Translations under genes and position numbers: made by a program | Origin: Silene conica | Lineage: Eukaryota > Streptophyta > Magnoliopsida > Caryophyllales > Caryophyllaceae | Length of the DNA stretch: 64,000 nt | Assembly: GCA_029255685.2 (NCBI GenBank) | Contig: CM055316.2 | Span: 83,760,861 to 83,824,860 of the forward strand | Direction: 5' to 3' | The notes under the pieces: model-generated | Database searches by the model: none | Seen by the model: the letters and a program-made list of their open reading frames with translations, nothing else | What the model was told of the DNA's origin: nothing | Shown: one piece after another, positions 22,814 through 35,044 of the stretch | Layout of the letters: each line of letters begins with the position of its first letter | How positions within the stretch are numbered: position 1 is the stretch's first letter

Positions 22814-23916
22814 TCTACAGCTCTACGCTCTCATAGACTAGTTATGTTTTTTTTCGTAGCATGTATATTATAAAATCTTCGGTTAAATCAAGTTAAGACG
22901 GTTTTATGCAAGAATTTGTAATCCGACATCGACCCCATAATATATGATTTTATCTGATGCATTTAAAGCAACTTTTATTTCCCACTTTCTGCAACAATCA
23001 CTAGCAAATAAATAAAGCAGCAAATTTCAACATGCAAACTGAAAAGATGGAGAAAAAAAAAGGTACTCCACTGAGCAAAGCATTTGCACTTCTGCAGCCT
23101 AGTCTTGCATCTCATGAATGAGGTTTGAAAACATTGCTCCGGCACCGGATTCCGATATCCACCCGATTAATTATGTACTCCGTAAAGTTATCAGTGTCCG
23201 TCTTCAATGTGACTGTGTTTAGTTATATAATCAGTTCATGGGCATGGTTTTAAATCTCGGTATCGGTCGTAGTCACGGTAGCGGTTATACCGGACCTTAA
23301 TCGGCCATCGTGGGCGGATCACGGCGAATCTCGGTGATTTCTCGGGCGATATCTCGTATCGGTAGAATGAAAATCCAATACAATTCGGACGAGTCGTATC
23401 GTACCGGCCGAGACTTAAAACCATGTTCATGGGTCTTAAAAGCGACTGGTTTATTCAGGAAGACGGATAAGCTCGACGGCTCACAACAAGATAAGTTATG
23501 ATATGGATTGACAATCAAGTACAGTATGGTCTAACATCATGGACCAATTTCGACTGCTGATTGATCGCTCGGCTCATCAATAATACAACCCACAATGTGG
23601 ACCCAGACACGGACCCGGACCCAGTGATCAGTTGATCACTACTGTTAGGAATATCTAATGAAGTAAATGATTGATCTCCATAGCTCAGAATGCATTCAAG
23701 ACCATATGACACGGTAAGTCGAGTCTGAGTAACATAGGTCACAACCAGAACAAATCACCGTCACGAGAAAAAATAACTCAAAGTACATAATATAACAAAA
23801 CCTGCAATACTAATCTACTAGTAATACAATCCTATTCCTGAAGATATGTAACATCTAAACAAACCAGATAACACGAATAGCAAGTCGAATTTACAAATGA
23901 AATGAACCGGTTTTAT
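22814..23916. other. convergent intergenic region
   Basis: Separates the 3' ends of the DUF3082 gene (plus) and the 807-residue gene (minus). Contains the hAT-type MITE at 23243-23425. No other gene seen. Confidence 0.5.
23243..23425. mobile_element. hAT-type MITE with 8-bp target duplication
   Basis: Ends CATGGTTTTAAATCTCGG and CCGAGACTTAAAACCATG are inverted repeats with one mismatch, flanked by TTCATGGG at 23235-23242 and 23426-23433. Eight-base duplications are the hAT hallmark. The 183-bp body is unusually GC-rich (CGG and CCG words) for this region. No coding sequence. Confidence 0.82.
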
Positions 23917-26340
23917 TCAGAAGCCGATCCCAGCAGCGCCAACACCGTAAGTAGCCGGTCTATGCGGCTCAATCCCCCGTCCGTTCTCTCTTCCCCACAT
24001 GCTACAAGCCAACTCCGGCTGCAGGAACTTAGCATTAGACCTCATCGGAGCTGATTTACACCGTGGCAAGACCAACGGCTCATACCCAACCCCGACCTTA
24101 GCCACCTTCGGTTCAATCATGTTAGCCACCGGGCATTTCCCTGTCGGGAACGATATTGAAGACCTACCCGGATGAATACCCGGGTAGCTTACACGGGTTT
24201 CCAGTACCACAGCAGCCGGCTTCATCTTCTTATTGCTAACACTAGACTGGTCATCTGAGCAGTCTGGTTTATTTGATTTCTTGCTTCGGTGGCGCTCTGG
24301 TAGACATCGAATGAAATCAGTGGAAGAAATCCATGTTTCTTTCGATACCTCCATTGACAACTTCGGTTCACACATCATCAACAGTAAACAATCTGGCAAC
24401 GTCGGCCTGTTATTTTTCTTCTCCAACGACCTTCGAGCTACTGCTACTGTCGCTGGCGCTGGCGCTGCTTCTACTTCAACTACCCCGCTTTCCGTTTCAG
24501 TTTCTTTCTGTTTGAGGTCTAATTCCTGTGACACTTCTGATGATGTAGAAGAACTCGAAGAATTAGTAAAAAGTTCGCAACTTTCATCTCTTTCCGTCTC
24601 CACTGCTTGATCCTCGGATAATTCAGCAAACCCATCCTCATTCTCGCTCTCTTCCATCGTTTCTTCATCTACAAATGTCTGAACTGAACACCCGACTGCA
24701 ACATTCCCGCCTTCCATCAAACACGATTCTTCCAGACACTGCAAACCCTGCTCATCTTTCTCGCTAACCTCAGTATTCTGCTTTTCCACCGTTTCCTCTC
24801 TAATTTCCTTCGCTTCGCAGACCTCAATACCTTCTTCTACCTCTGCTTCTTCACCACCGACTTCTAAACCCTCGTCAATTTCCTCAACACCGTCATTTTC
24901 CTCCATTTTCCGCTCCAATTCTACACTCTCAACCTCCAAACCCTCCCATTTCCGCTCAAATCCATTAACTACTTCCTCAATTTCTTCATCAACATCAAAA
25001 TCATCCAACTTTCGACTCTCCACAACCTCCTCGATTTTCCCCTCCAATTCTTCACCATCGACTTCTAATCCCTCCATTTTCCGCTCCAATTCATCAACAT
25101 CATCCATCACCACCCCAATTACCCCCTCCAATGCTTCACCATCAACCTCTAAATCCTCCATTTTCCGCTCCAATTCATCGAATCCCGCCTCAACCACCTC
25201 GAACCCCTCACATACCTCACCAATCCCTTCACCATTATCATCCAATCCCACACTCTCCTCGACTTCCATCACCTTCAATTCCTCGCAAACTCGAACACAA
25301 TCCTTTCCCTCACCATCCACCACACCCCCACCATTATCAACTCCATCCAAATCCTCGAAAACCCGAACACAATCCTCTCCCTTACCCTCCCCAATCGTCG
25401 TCTCCTCCAATAATTTCCGCGAAAGCGAAGCCATCCTCTTTGGATCACTCCTACACCTCATCAACAACAATGCATTCTTCGGTGGCACACATACACTAAC
25501 CCTCCCACCCTCACCACCACCGCCGTCGCCACCACCGCCGCCACCACCAGACCCAACATTATTAATCCCATTATTAAACAAATCATCAAATTCCATGTCA
25601 TCAAAAATAGACCTCCTTCTAGAACACTCTCTCTCCATAACAACCACCCCTCCTCTTTCTCTCTCCTCCACCTCATCACTTCCTCCAACAACCAACTCCA
25701 CATCTCTTCTCTTTCCTCCTCCATCCACTTCAACCAACCACCTCAACAACCCACCACACATAGTCCCACCACCACCGCCGCCGCCGCCACTTCCTCTCTC
25801 CTCCACATCATCACCATTACTAATATTATAATCATTATTATTACGATTACTATTACTATTACTGTTATCGCTACTAAAACACGACGCCTTACACGGAAAC
25901 AAACAACAAATAGTTTCACAAATGCTCAACGGAAAATGAACCCACCTCTGGGTCCCACTCCCACCCCCACCCCCACTGCCTCCAATGTCGACGGTGGATT
26001 GCGGTGGTTGTTGTGGTGGTGGTCGGAGACCACTGACGGTGGCGCGGCGAGACCCACAAGCACGCAACTTGATTTTTTTCCCTTGTTTTTTGGTTTTAAC
26101 TCTAACTTGACCAATGCAAGTGACTTTAGGGGAAGAGGGTTCATGGTTGTTATGGTTATCTGAGAAAAGAGCAGGAGAATGAGGTCCTCCACCGCGGAGA
26201 CTGCTGTTGCGGCGGAGACGGCGGCTGAGGGAGGTGGTTAATGCAGCAGAGGTGGCGGATGGGGTGGAGGAGGTGTGGTGGTGGTGGTGGTTGTTGTGGT
26301 GGTGCGCGGGGCTGAGGATGGATCTTGAAGAGAGACGCAT
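23917..26340 (-). CDS. acidic plant-specific protein with CIGQVRV motif (unknown function)
   Basis: Single exon, 807 residues. The N-terminus has His runs (13-22), a basic stretch SLSRRLRRNSSLRGG (37-51) and the conserved SPKVTCIGQVRVKTKKQGKK (70-89). An aromatic/Cys block QRWVHFPLSICETICCLFPC follows at 131-150. Gly-rich runs come next, then a long Glu/Asp-rich middle (about 330-600) with repeats of ELERKMEGLEVDGEELEG type, probably coiled coil. The C-terminus has RPTLPDCLLLMMCEPKLSME and LPRCKSAPMRSNAKFLQPEL (about 758-777), which look like short conserved peptide motifs. I recall similar plant proteins annotated as protamine P1-like or unknown; no enzyme motif is visible. Basic and acidic segments suggest a nuclear scaffold role, which is inference. 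Simple trinucleotide repeats underlie the His, Gly and Glu runs. Confidence 0.8.
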   Translation of the reverse strand: MRLSSRSILSPAHHHNNHHHHHTSSTPSATSAALTTSLSRRLRRNSSLRGGGPHSPALFSDNHNNHEPSSPKVTCIGQVRVKTKKQGKKIKLRACGSRRATVSGLRPPPQQPPQSTVDIGGSGGGGGSGTQRWVHFPLSICETICCLFPCKASCFSSDNSNSNSNRNNNDYNISNGDDVEERGSGGGGGGGGTMCGGLLRWLVEVDGGGKRRDVELVVGGSDEVEERERGGVVVMERECSRRRSIFDDMEFDDLFNNGINNVGSGGGGGGGDGGGGEGGRVSVCVPPKNALLLMRCRSDPKRMASLSRKLLEETTIGEGKGEDCVRVFEDLDGVDNGGGVVDGEGKDCVRVCEELKVMEVEESVGLDDNGEGIGEVCEGFEVVEAGFDELERKMEDLEVDGEALEGVIGVVMDDVDELERKMEGLEVDGEELEGKIEEVVESRKLDDFDVDEEIEEVVNGFERKWEGLEVESVELERKMEENDGVEEIDEGLEVGGEEAEVEEGIEVCEAKEIREETVEKQNTEVSEKDEQGLQCLEESCLMEGGNVAVGCSVQTFVDEETMEESENEDGFAELSEDQAVETERDESCELFTNSSSSSTSSEVSQELDLKQKETETESGVVEVEAAPAPATVAVARRSLEKKNNRPTLPDCLLLMMCEPKLSMEVSKETWISSTDFIRCLPERHRSKKSNKPDCSDDQSSVSNKKMKPAAVVLETRVSYPGIHPGRSSISFPTGKCPVANMIEPKVAKVGVGYEPLVLPRCKSAPMRSNAKFLQPELACSMWGRENGRGIEPHRPATYGVGAAGIGF

Positions 26341-28873
26341 TGATGAGGGAGAAGGAGGAGGATGAGTTTGTTAGTTTTGAAGTGAAGCAAATGAACAAGT
26401 CACTTGTTTTAGTTGTTGGTAAATGATATTGTGGATTATTTTATTTAACAATAAATCTCTCTAAAACGAATATAACCGTCCTAAAATTAAAACGGGTCAA
26501 ATATACCCCACCTGTATATATAAGAGAGACTTTTTTTTTTGCTAATATTTAGGTATATTTTTTTCTTGAGCTGAAAATAAGAATTTGTGTTTATTTAAAG
26601 CGTTGATTATAACGTAACTCGAAAATATTATCCGTCTTTCGTATATATGGAGTTTTTATTTTTATTCGGTTATTAGCTTTATTTAAAACGGTCTTATATA
26701 AAATAAAAACAAAATATATATACTTCGTATTTATAATAATATTAGTGGATAAAAGTATTTATTAAAAACTTTGCATTATAATTTATAATAAACTTTAGCC
26801 TTATTAAAATATTATTATCTTATTTTATTTTTTGAAATATGGGAATATTTGTATTTTTTTTTAGTTATTTTTTGTTTTTATTTTTGTTTTTGTTTTTATT
26901 TGTGTATTTATTATACTCAATTCTTTTAAAGTTTTTTTGGGATTCTATTTTAGGTATAAGTGCTTTTAGGGGCGTGTTTTAAGATTTTTGTAGAGAAATA
27001 TGGATTTTTTAATATTTTTGTTTTGCTATGTGGATTTCTTTTTTGGACTTTTGTTTTAATATAAAGTCTATCCTAATATGATCTTTTGTTTATTAGTATA
27101 TTGGATTTTTTTATTAAATATGAGAGTGTTTTAGGGATTTTGTTCTAATAATAAAGTTTATATTATATAACTTTTTGATAAATAGTTTTGGTAAAAGAGT
27201 TTTTGTATGTTTGACACGTTTTAGACTTTTAGGGGTTATTTTTCTATACTTAATTTAGGTTCACCTCAATTTAATTCAGTTTTATTAAGTATAATTAATC
27301 TTTATTCAGTTCATTTCAGTCTACCTCTTTACAAATTAACTTTTACTTCTATTTAATTCAGCTTCATTCATTTCAGCTTTAATAAGTTCATTTCGGCTTT
27401 GTTCTTTTCACCGGAAAAAACAAGGATTTAGTATTCCTTTGTACATACTAACCTTAGTTCATTACAATTCAGTTCAATATAGTTTCATTCGGTTAAATTC
27501 AAATCATCTTTTCATAAATTAACTTTTACTTTAATTTAGTTCAGTTGTATTCATTTCAACTCTATTAATTTTTGATATTAAGATATATACCTCCATTTTA
27601 AGGGATTCGTATGACCGGATTAGAGAGGGATTTGACAAGCAAGAAATGATATTTGTGTGTTAGTTTGGTGGTTGATTAAAGAGAGGATAGAGTAGTGTGA
27701 GTGTGATTGAAAAGATTAAATAATTATAATTATAAATTTTCATTAAGATAGACATTATACGTTAAAACCTTAAAACGGGTAGTAACCTTTTATAAAGTGC
27801 AAGTAGCAATATTAATGGGTGCTCCATTTTCTATCCATTTGTCCTCTCACTTACTATTTTATAGAGAAACATACGTTTTCAGTTTGTGACTGATTTTTTA
27901 AATAATTTGTTAAATAAATAAATAAATAAAAAGGTTGATTTGAAATGTTGGGGATGTTGTTCACTTGTTCTGTAAAAAGGGGTGTGGGGTTTAATTTTGG
28001 TGCAGAAAAGAGTACAGTACGTACTACAGTATTCTGTATAATAGTCTTCTGTATTTGTAAATGTGTTGTATGTCAAGATGTGGGGTGTTGTATGTCAAGG
28101 GATGTGGGGTTTAATGGACCTACTCTTTGTTTTTTTACGTATAAAGCTTCTCTATGGTTTTAATCTCACAAAATATCATTGCTCCATTGCTCTTCCCAAT
28201 CGTCTGATTTGTGACGGATATTATCCGTCTATAATGATTAGTGTTCTCCATATCATGAGGGAAACGAGACATCTCATTAATAATGTCACTTACATATTGT
28301 GGAATGGTCATTATTCGTCTTCAGTTTGTAATAGATACGAGTATTAGATCGGGTATGTCAAATTGTCAATGAAAATTTGGGTTGCTCTTCATTTCTGTTT
28401 TATACGGAATATATCTTATATAGTCTTTTTACGTTGATATTATGTGAAATAGATTAGTCACGAGACAATTATGACATGGTCGTACATGTTCAACTTGAAA
28501 ATTATTATTCAAAACCAGATTGATTCTAGATGAATTATGAAATAACAATGTTATGTAGTAAAGCTCTGTTCATTTGGATTGAATGAAACTGAATTAAACT
28601 GGAAGGCTCGAATGAAGCTAAATTGAATTGGAGTTAGCCGAGATGATTAGGGTCAAACGAAAGTAAGCTGAACTAATGAAAGCGGAAATTAAGACGAAAA
28701 GAACAGGATTCTTTTCATTGCTAGGAAAACAATGCAATAAAAGTTCTCACTCGCATAAAGATAGACTATGAAAGTTGAGATAATAAAAGTTAAAACCTTT
28801 CTTCAAATATCGAGCCAACGAAATGAACAAGTCACATGCTTATTTATTGGTTAAAAATTACTCAAAAAATCAA
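26341..28873. other. intergenic, AT-rich with MITE relics
   Basis: The first 200 bp should hold the promoter of the 807-residue gene. Relics of the CTGTTCTTT MITE family are seen at about 27240-27430 and 27440-27560 (reverse, ending GGCTTTGTTCTTTTCACCGG) and 28565-28712 (ending GACGAAAAGAACAGG). A GTGACGGATATTATCCGTC fragment lies near 28212. No gene. Confidence 0.5.
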
Positions 28874-29183
28874 GGGAAATTTAACAAATATAATCCCAAT
28901 TATCACTCTTCTTCTCAAAATAATCTCAACTATCAATATTCCCGCAATAATCTCAACTTTCATACCACTATTCTCAAAATAAGCCCAACTATCATTCTTC
29001 TTCTCAAAATAATATCAACTATTAATATTTCCGCAAAAATCATAACCTTTTTAAGACTTATCAGTCACAGTAAACTATTTTGAGAAGGGTGGTATGAAAG
29101 TTGGGATTATTGCGAGAATATTGATAGTTGGGATTATTTTGAGAAGAAGTGTGATAGTTGGGATTATATTTGTTAAATTTGCC
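28874..29183. mobile_element. Mutator-type foldback MITE with 9-bp target duplication
   Basis: Two long arms, about 28874-28975 and 29085-29183, are inverted copies (GAAATTTAACAAATATAATC against GATTATATTTGTTAAATTTG and onward). AAAAATCAA flanks both sides (28865-28873 and 29184-29192); 9-bp duplications are typical of Mutator-like elements. The loop carries a further direct copy of the arm sequence. It could form a hairpin of about 100 bp. No transposase. Confidence 0.88.
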
Positions 29184-29192
29184 AAAAATCAA

Positions 29193-30047
29193 TCAACTTA
29201 ACACATTACATAGTTACATAACGATTAGTTACCAAAAACGCACCTTCTCAGGGCAGAAGCTACGGTAATCACACGTTAATTAACGACTTTACTTCAAACC
29301 AACCAAACTAATTGTTTTTTAATTTTTTTAAAGTCCCACAAGGGGATTATTAACAAATAGCTGAATCGACTTTAGCAATCTCAACAAAATAACTCGGGAT
29401 AGTCAAACCTTCGAGAAAAATACCTAGATCACACAGTATAAGAGTGAACCAAACTCATTTTTAGTTGTGTTAAAATTGTTTTTTTTCCTTTTGAGTGAAT
29501 TAATTTTCCAAAATAATTCGCGCTAACACCTCCGAAATTACCAAAATGCCCATATCAACGTTCTAATAAACCTCTAACGACAAACACAAATTAGGGGTAT
29601 TTTAGTAACTCCCTCTTTTATTTTATTTTATTTTAAAACATGAACTTACTTACTTACTTACAACTTACAAGGCACGAGGAGGGACAGAAAAGGGACCTCC
29701 GGACGCACGTGACTAGAACCCCCAGAGTATAGAAGTGGGGACACTCATCACCAGCTACTAAATAAGTAGACCCACGCGCAATTATAGCGCGTGTGTAACT
29801 TAAAAATAACGGCATTTTTTATTGGGAATCTACGCGCCAAAAGAGGTTTGGTCGCCTAGAAGTGTTGGAAATATGCATTGGGTTTGTGGTCAAGCTGTCA
29901 TGGACTTCCACTTCGTATTTATGTTCCCATGCTTTACCTTGAAACCTGCGCGTCTTTCGCGCGTCACCACCAAATTCTGTTTTGAAAAATGCGATTTTGG
30001 TAATCAGCGGATTAATTTCATTATAAGTATATTGCAAAATTAGATTA
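29193..30047. other. intergenic, no gene recognised
   Basis: No coding signal. A GC-richer patch near 29670-29810 contains CACGCGCAATTATAGCGCGTG, a short palindrome. A TTAC repeat (ACTTACTTACTTACAACTTAC) lies near 29645. Confidence 0.4.
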
Positions 30048-30465
30048 GACCATCCCCAAGCAAGGTCATGAGGGAGGTCATGACCTTGTTTGGTCATGGT
30101 TAATGAGTTAATTGAGATAATTAACTTGTGACCATCTAGCTAATTTGTGACCATATGACCAACCAAGGTCAATTTGTGACCATGGTTGAACAAAATTGAC
30201 CATATTTGTGACCACTTAGGTGGACAATTGTAATTGGTTGATAAATTAAAAAAATAATAAAATGATTGGTAAGAGAGAGTTTTTGGTGGGTAGAAAATGT
30301 GATAAATGATTGGAAATGTTAAAAAGTGGAAAAGTGATTAGGTTGATGACCTAGGTCGTGACCTTTTTGCTTGGGAGGATAAAAGTAGGTCAAGATAAAT
30401 AAGTTGGGATTAAGAGTAAAACCGGGTCGCGACCTAATTATCGCGACCACTGCTTGGGGATGGTC
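30048..30465. mobile_element. PIF/Harbinger-type MITE (GACCATCCCC ends)
   Basis: Perfect 15-bp terminal inverted repeats GACCATCCCCAAGCA and TGCTTGGGGATGGTC, flanked by TTA at 30045-30047 and 30466-30468. The 418-bp body contains repeated GTCATGACC/GTGACCA words, possibly subterminal repeats. No coding sequence. Confidence 0.88.
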
Positions 30466-30468
30466 TTA

Positions 30469-32227
30469 TAAATGAAATTTTGTACTCCGTATTAGAATGT
30501 TTGACTATCATAATTAGGTTGTGGCGTTGTTTGATAAACAGCATATTGCTAAAAAATTAGCATATTTGAGACAATTAGAATGTTTGACTCATCTATGTGT
30601 TATTTGGACTGTTTGGGAAACAAGATATTGGGAGAGTAGAATGGGCTTCAATATGCTCTTTTGGAATATGTTGCTCCCAACATATTCAAAGAGTATATTG
30701 ACAAAACTCGATGCATTCCTATGATAGTCATCCAGTCTGCAAAATTTGGAACCATCAGAGGTCCAACTTTTATGCAGATGTGCTTCCTCACATTCGATAT
30801 CTATTCTGTATGTGATATACAATTACTATAATACTGTAACTCCGGTTATAAGGCATCAGAACTCACGAGCTTATGAAACATTACAAATGAGTATTTGTGT
30901 ATATTAATAGGTGAATGGTTGTGAATTTACAAGGGGTCATTGTTAGATAACAAAGCATGAGAAGATTAGATGAATGAGTCATTTGTATGTGTGTGTAATA
31001 ACCTAGAAAAGTGAAGTACTAGGTACGTGACAAAAGGCAAATAAAGTTATTTTCAATTAAGATGAAATGGTGATGGTTTAACAACTTAAATTGTGGGTTC
31101 ACATATTCACATGAAATAATGATAATCAAATATAAAAAGTCGAGAACTCCAAAGAGAAAATTACCTAAAAGTGTGGGTCAAGAACTCTAAAGAGAGAATT
31201 CATTTGACCAATTATTTAATCAAACAAGGAGACAATACAACTATTCAATTAATCAGTAGGTCTTCTGAAAAGTCATCTCTTAATAAGTTTATTGAGAGAT
31301 TATTGTATAAATTTAAGAAAACGCGATACTAAAATTAATATAATAGGTACAAATTATTATTAAAGATAAAATGTGTATATTTATTATATAAATAAGTACA
31401 AAATTACTATGATAATGATCAATGACAAAAAGTCATGAAATACAAATAAAAAAGTACAAAAGAATGGTCTCTCAGTACTCTATTGAAAGATCGTCGCTCT
31501 CAAATTTTAGTATCAATTAATTACTCTTGCGCGAGTCTTACATCATGAAACGGTCACATTATATAAAAAAGAAAACTCATTTGTTAGTAATAAATGAACA
31601 ATTTTTTTGTAAAAATGGACTGTCTTATTCTAGAATTTGTGTTATTCAATAGATGCATCTCCACTTTCAATGGCTTGTTTTGCTGGTCTCACTTAAAATG
31701 GCTATATTTATCTTAATTATCTTGATATTTTTTTTTTTTTGCTAAATTCAGCTTCTATTCAACTCGGTTCAATATCGTTTATTTCAACTCAACTCAGCTT
31801 ATTTTAGGTCTATTTATTTAAACAAACTTTTATTTAGTTCAACACATTCATCTTCTTTTAGTTCAATTTACCTTCATTCATGCCAAAAGAACAAAACCTG
31901 AATATAAATATCAGTTCAATTTATTTTATATTTAATCCGTTTTATTAATTAAGACGAATATATTTGTGATCTTAAACCAAAGTTTGTGTTGCTTGCTTTA
32001 TGCCATAACCCTACAATTAACAAGTTAATTTAATAAAGTAAAGTGGTAGCTATTAAATAATTTCACATGGGCATTCTATCCCAATTTGTAGGATTGCGTA
32101 CGTCGATTGCATGATGTCTTTTCATTTGGTTTGCTTGTTTTTTTAGTGCCTAAACATTAAGATAGGTGGGTAAGCTTATTGTTGGCTTTAATTATGTCAT
32201 GATTAGTAGAGCGATTAAAATTGCAGT
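30469..32227. other. intergenic with one MITE relic
   Basis: AT-rich, without a gene. A relic of the CTGTTCTTT family occupies about 31735-31900 (CAACTCGGTTC and ATGCCAAAAGAACAAAACC at its end). Confidence 0.4.
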
Positions 32228-32394
32228 AGGTCTTGCTTGTGACGAGCTAATTTCGTCACAAATTTGTGACTTTTTACAAATAGGGAGAGGGGACAAAGTG
32301 GGTCACCCTTCATGTGGTTTCCACTCATCTCTCATGGATATTTTGTGAGATGAAACGGTATCCGTTACAATTGTCGTCACAAATGAGAATTTGG
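32228..32394. repeat. MITE, TTGTGACGG family copy
   Basis: Left end GGTCTTGCTTGTGACG and right end CGTCACAAATGAGAATTTGG match the copy at 13026-13216, including the internal GGATATTTTGTGAGATGAAA. No coding sequence. Confidence 0.6.
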
Positions 32395-32721
32395 GTTAAA
32401 TTTGGGCTTAAATTAAATATAGTCGGGTTTTACGTGATAAACGGCTTAGTGGGTTTTTTTACGGGAAATTTTCTTAAATTGCTTTATTGGTAGCACTTCT
32501 TTATCGGGCAGGATGAGTCGGGTTCAACAAACGGAAAAAAAACAAAAAAAAAAACAAGAATACTTCCCACATGGCATTCCCGTCTTGAGTGACTATTTTA
32601 GAAGTGACTACCAACAAGTAGCCTATGAGAAGATATAGGGGATTGACCCAAATTAGATCCATGCAACGTCACCCATTTTGTTTGTTTTTTCTGTTGAGAT
32701 CCATGCTACCAAATTACCGAT

Positions 32722-32940
32722 CACAAATTCTTATTTCAGACCGTTATTTTTTGTTTGAAGTTCCAGATTGGTCATATGTGACCATTTTATAATTAAATAT
32801 AACCACAATAGTGTGGCCAATATTGCAGCTTATGATAACTTGTGGTCAATAATAATCACATTTGGCTGTAAGATGGTTATAAAATCTCGTCTTATTGTTT
32901 CAGACAAAAATTGTGGTATGAAGCAAGAACAATTGATTAC
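32722..32940. repeat. MITE, CAGACC subfamily (diverged copy)
   Basis: Contains ACAAATTCTTATTTCAGACC at the left and CACATTTGGCTGTAAGATGG, CGTCTTATTGTTTCAGAC and AAGCAAGAAC at the right. It matches the better-preserved copy at 59994-60206 in parts, with many changes. Confidence 0.55.
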
Positions 32941-33004
32941 CAATTAGTCCCATTGCATTAGTTTTGGTATACTAAATGTTAAACTTTTGGTTATTCTTCT
33001 ACGG

Positions 33005-33197
33005 TAAGTCTTATAAGGAGACGGACATATCCGTCATAAGCTGAAAACTGGTCAAGTAATACCAAAGTTGGTAGATAGGACAAAAGCAAATTGCCTAGAG
33101 AATAACATTATGTTTTTTGTCTTATATAACCATTTGGGTAATACTTGACCCGTCTTCAGCTTGTGACGGATATGTCTGTCTTAAATGAGAATTTGTG
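33005..33197. repeat. MITE, TTGTGACGG family copy
   Basis: TAAGTCTTATAAGGAGACGG at the left and GTGACGGATATGTCTGTCTT then AAATGAGAATTTGTG at the right. The centre TTGGTAGATAGGACAAAAGC is shared with the copy at 61.9 kb. Confidence 0.6.
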
Positions 33198-34048
33198 ATT
33201 CTTCTATTGGTGAGTTCTAATGTTCTATTATAGACAGATAAAGGACGATTTTAGAGATGTAAGTGGATAATATTAGGCCGTACATCGTACCCAGGCATGG
33301 GAAGATAGGCTTTCTTTCATGCCACTGAAATGGAAACGGCTGCCCAAGCATGGTCCACGGTGTGTTGTGTAGTGTCGTGCTTTATCGTGTATATCGAAGC
33401 CCTTCCTCTACAATTCCCTTATTTTTTTCTATTTTGAGCGTCTTTAAGTGGGTCGTGTCATGACTGAATCGGCAAAGTCTTTTTCTCAAACTCCAGCCCA
33501 AACACGGCCCAGAGTCATGGCGGGTTGTACTATGATACAACTGGGTTGTGTCAATCCCGTGTCATGCAAAAGTGGGTTAAGAATCGTGCATGGACAGGCC
33601 GATCCACCCGTCCACTTTCATCTCGAATGGCCCAGTAACTATACATCTTGAGTCCAGTATATCTTGGCCCAAACTTACAAACTCATAATATGTCGTCAAT
33701 AGATCATTGTACTTAAAACCTTAGCCCAAAATTCACAAATACTGGGCCAGCCCAAATTTTCAGATCTAAGCCCATTACCATTTCCCAAACTCATACTCAT
33801 TTTCTCCTCTTTACCGTTCCGCAAAACGTTCAAAAGTTTAAGTTGACGGTTCAGACTCAACCAATACGTAGTTTTTTACCTTAAAATGCGACCAGCCAAC
33901 CACACTCAATAGTCGATACCGTTTGAGCTTGGATCTTGACATGTCAAGTCTCAAGCCATCAAACTCTCACTCTCGTTACTCATCCCGAATGCTTAACTAA
34001 GGACTAACGAACGGGATCGGTTTTTTTTTTAAAAGGGAAAAAATCGTT
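33198..34048. other. intergenic, no gene recognised
   Basis: A GGCCCA-rich patch (33480-33740, for example AGCCCAAACACGGCCCAGAG) has no coding signal despite a 67-codon ORF. GGCCCA words are common in plant promoters. Confidence 0.4.
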
Positions 34049-34153
34049 AAAATTTGGACCATTTCTCGATTCATGCGTGTTATCCTTGCGCAAGGTCATG
34101 CTAATGCTAATCTTCTCTATATCATTCCAATTTTATCAGATGTCCCCGAAGGA
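34049..34153 (-). pseudogene. U6 snRNA pseudogene
   Basis: The minus strand reads CTTCGGGGACATCTGATAAA, then AATTGGAATGATATAGAGAA, GATTAGCA, TGCGCAAGGATAACACGC and ATCGAGAAATGGTCC, ending AAATTTT: the order of plant U6 RNA from its 5' hairpin to its U-rich tail. It differs from the normal RNA by a 6-base duplication (TTAGCA twice) next to the conserved AGCA of the catalytic core, by changes in the GGCCCC segment and by point changes. No upstream sequence element or properly placed TATA is seen. It is therefore most likely a retrotransposed, non-functional copy. Confidence 0.85.
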
Positions 34154-34535
34154 GATCAAATCAATAATTACAATAACATTTAAAGCATTTTGTACAAAAC
34201 ATAAACAAGTGGTAACCGTATATAATCAATCCAATTCACCGTATTTTCCAACTCTTTAAAAAACTCGATAAATACACTACTCCGTTAATTCAGTCCAATT
34301 CATCGCATTTAACCAAAAATAGAAACATAACACAAAAACTTTAATACTCTTTTTCTAATCCGACAAATGTTGGTTGATCGTATTTGCTAGAACATACTAA
34401 AAACTAAATTAAAACCAAAATCAAAAACACGAAACTATAATAATTTAATTAATTCATTGATTCAGAAATTCACAGTACAGTACATAGATTGATAAAAACA
34501 CACATAAATCTAACACAATGGCTAGAACAAATGAA

Positions 34536-34973
<438 letters not shown>

Positions 34974-35044
34974 TTAGAGAAGTAATCGGGTTCGGGTTCG
35001 TGTTCGTGTTCGGAGTTTGTGTGTTGGGCGAGGAGGGGATGGGG

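Noticed and set aside
24233..26163. Several plus-strand ORFs (24233-24610, 25131-25499, 25595-25831, 25936-26163)
   Set aside because: They are antisense shadows of the 807-residue gene, made long by trinucleotide-rich coding sequence.
28823..29083. 86-codon ORF rich in Asn/Ser/Ile
   Set aside because: It is a frame through one arm of the foldback Mutator-type MITE.
33448..33651. 67-codon ORF in a GGCCCA-rich patch
   Set aside because: No recognisable protein feature; the base composition explains the open frame.
34049..34153. Functional U6 snRNA gene
   Set aside because: A 6-base duplication in the core and no upstream promoter element; called a pseudogene.
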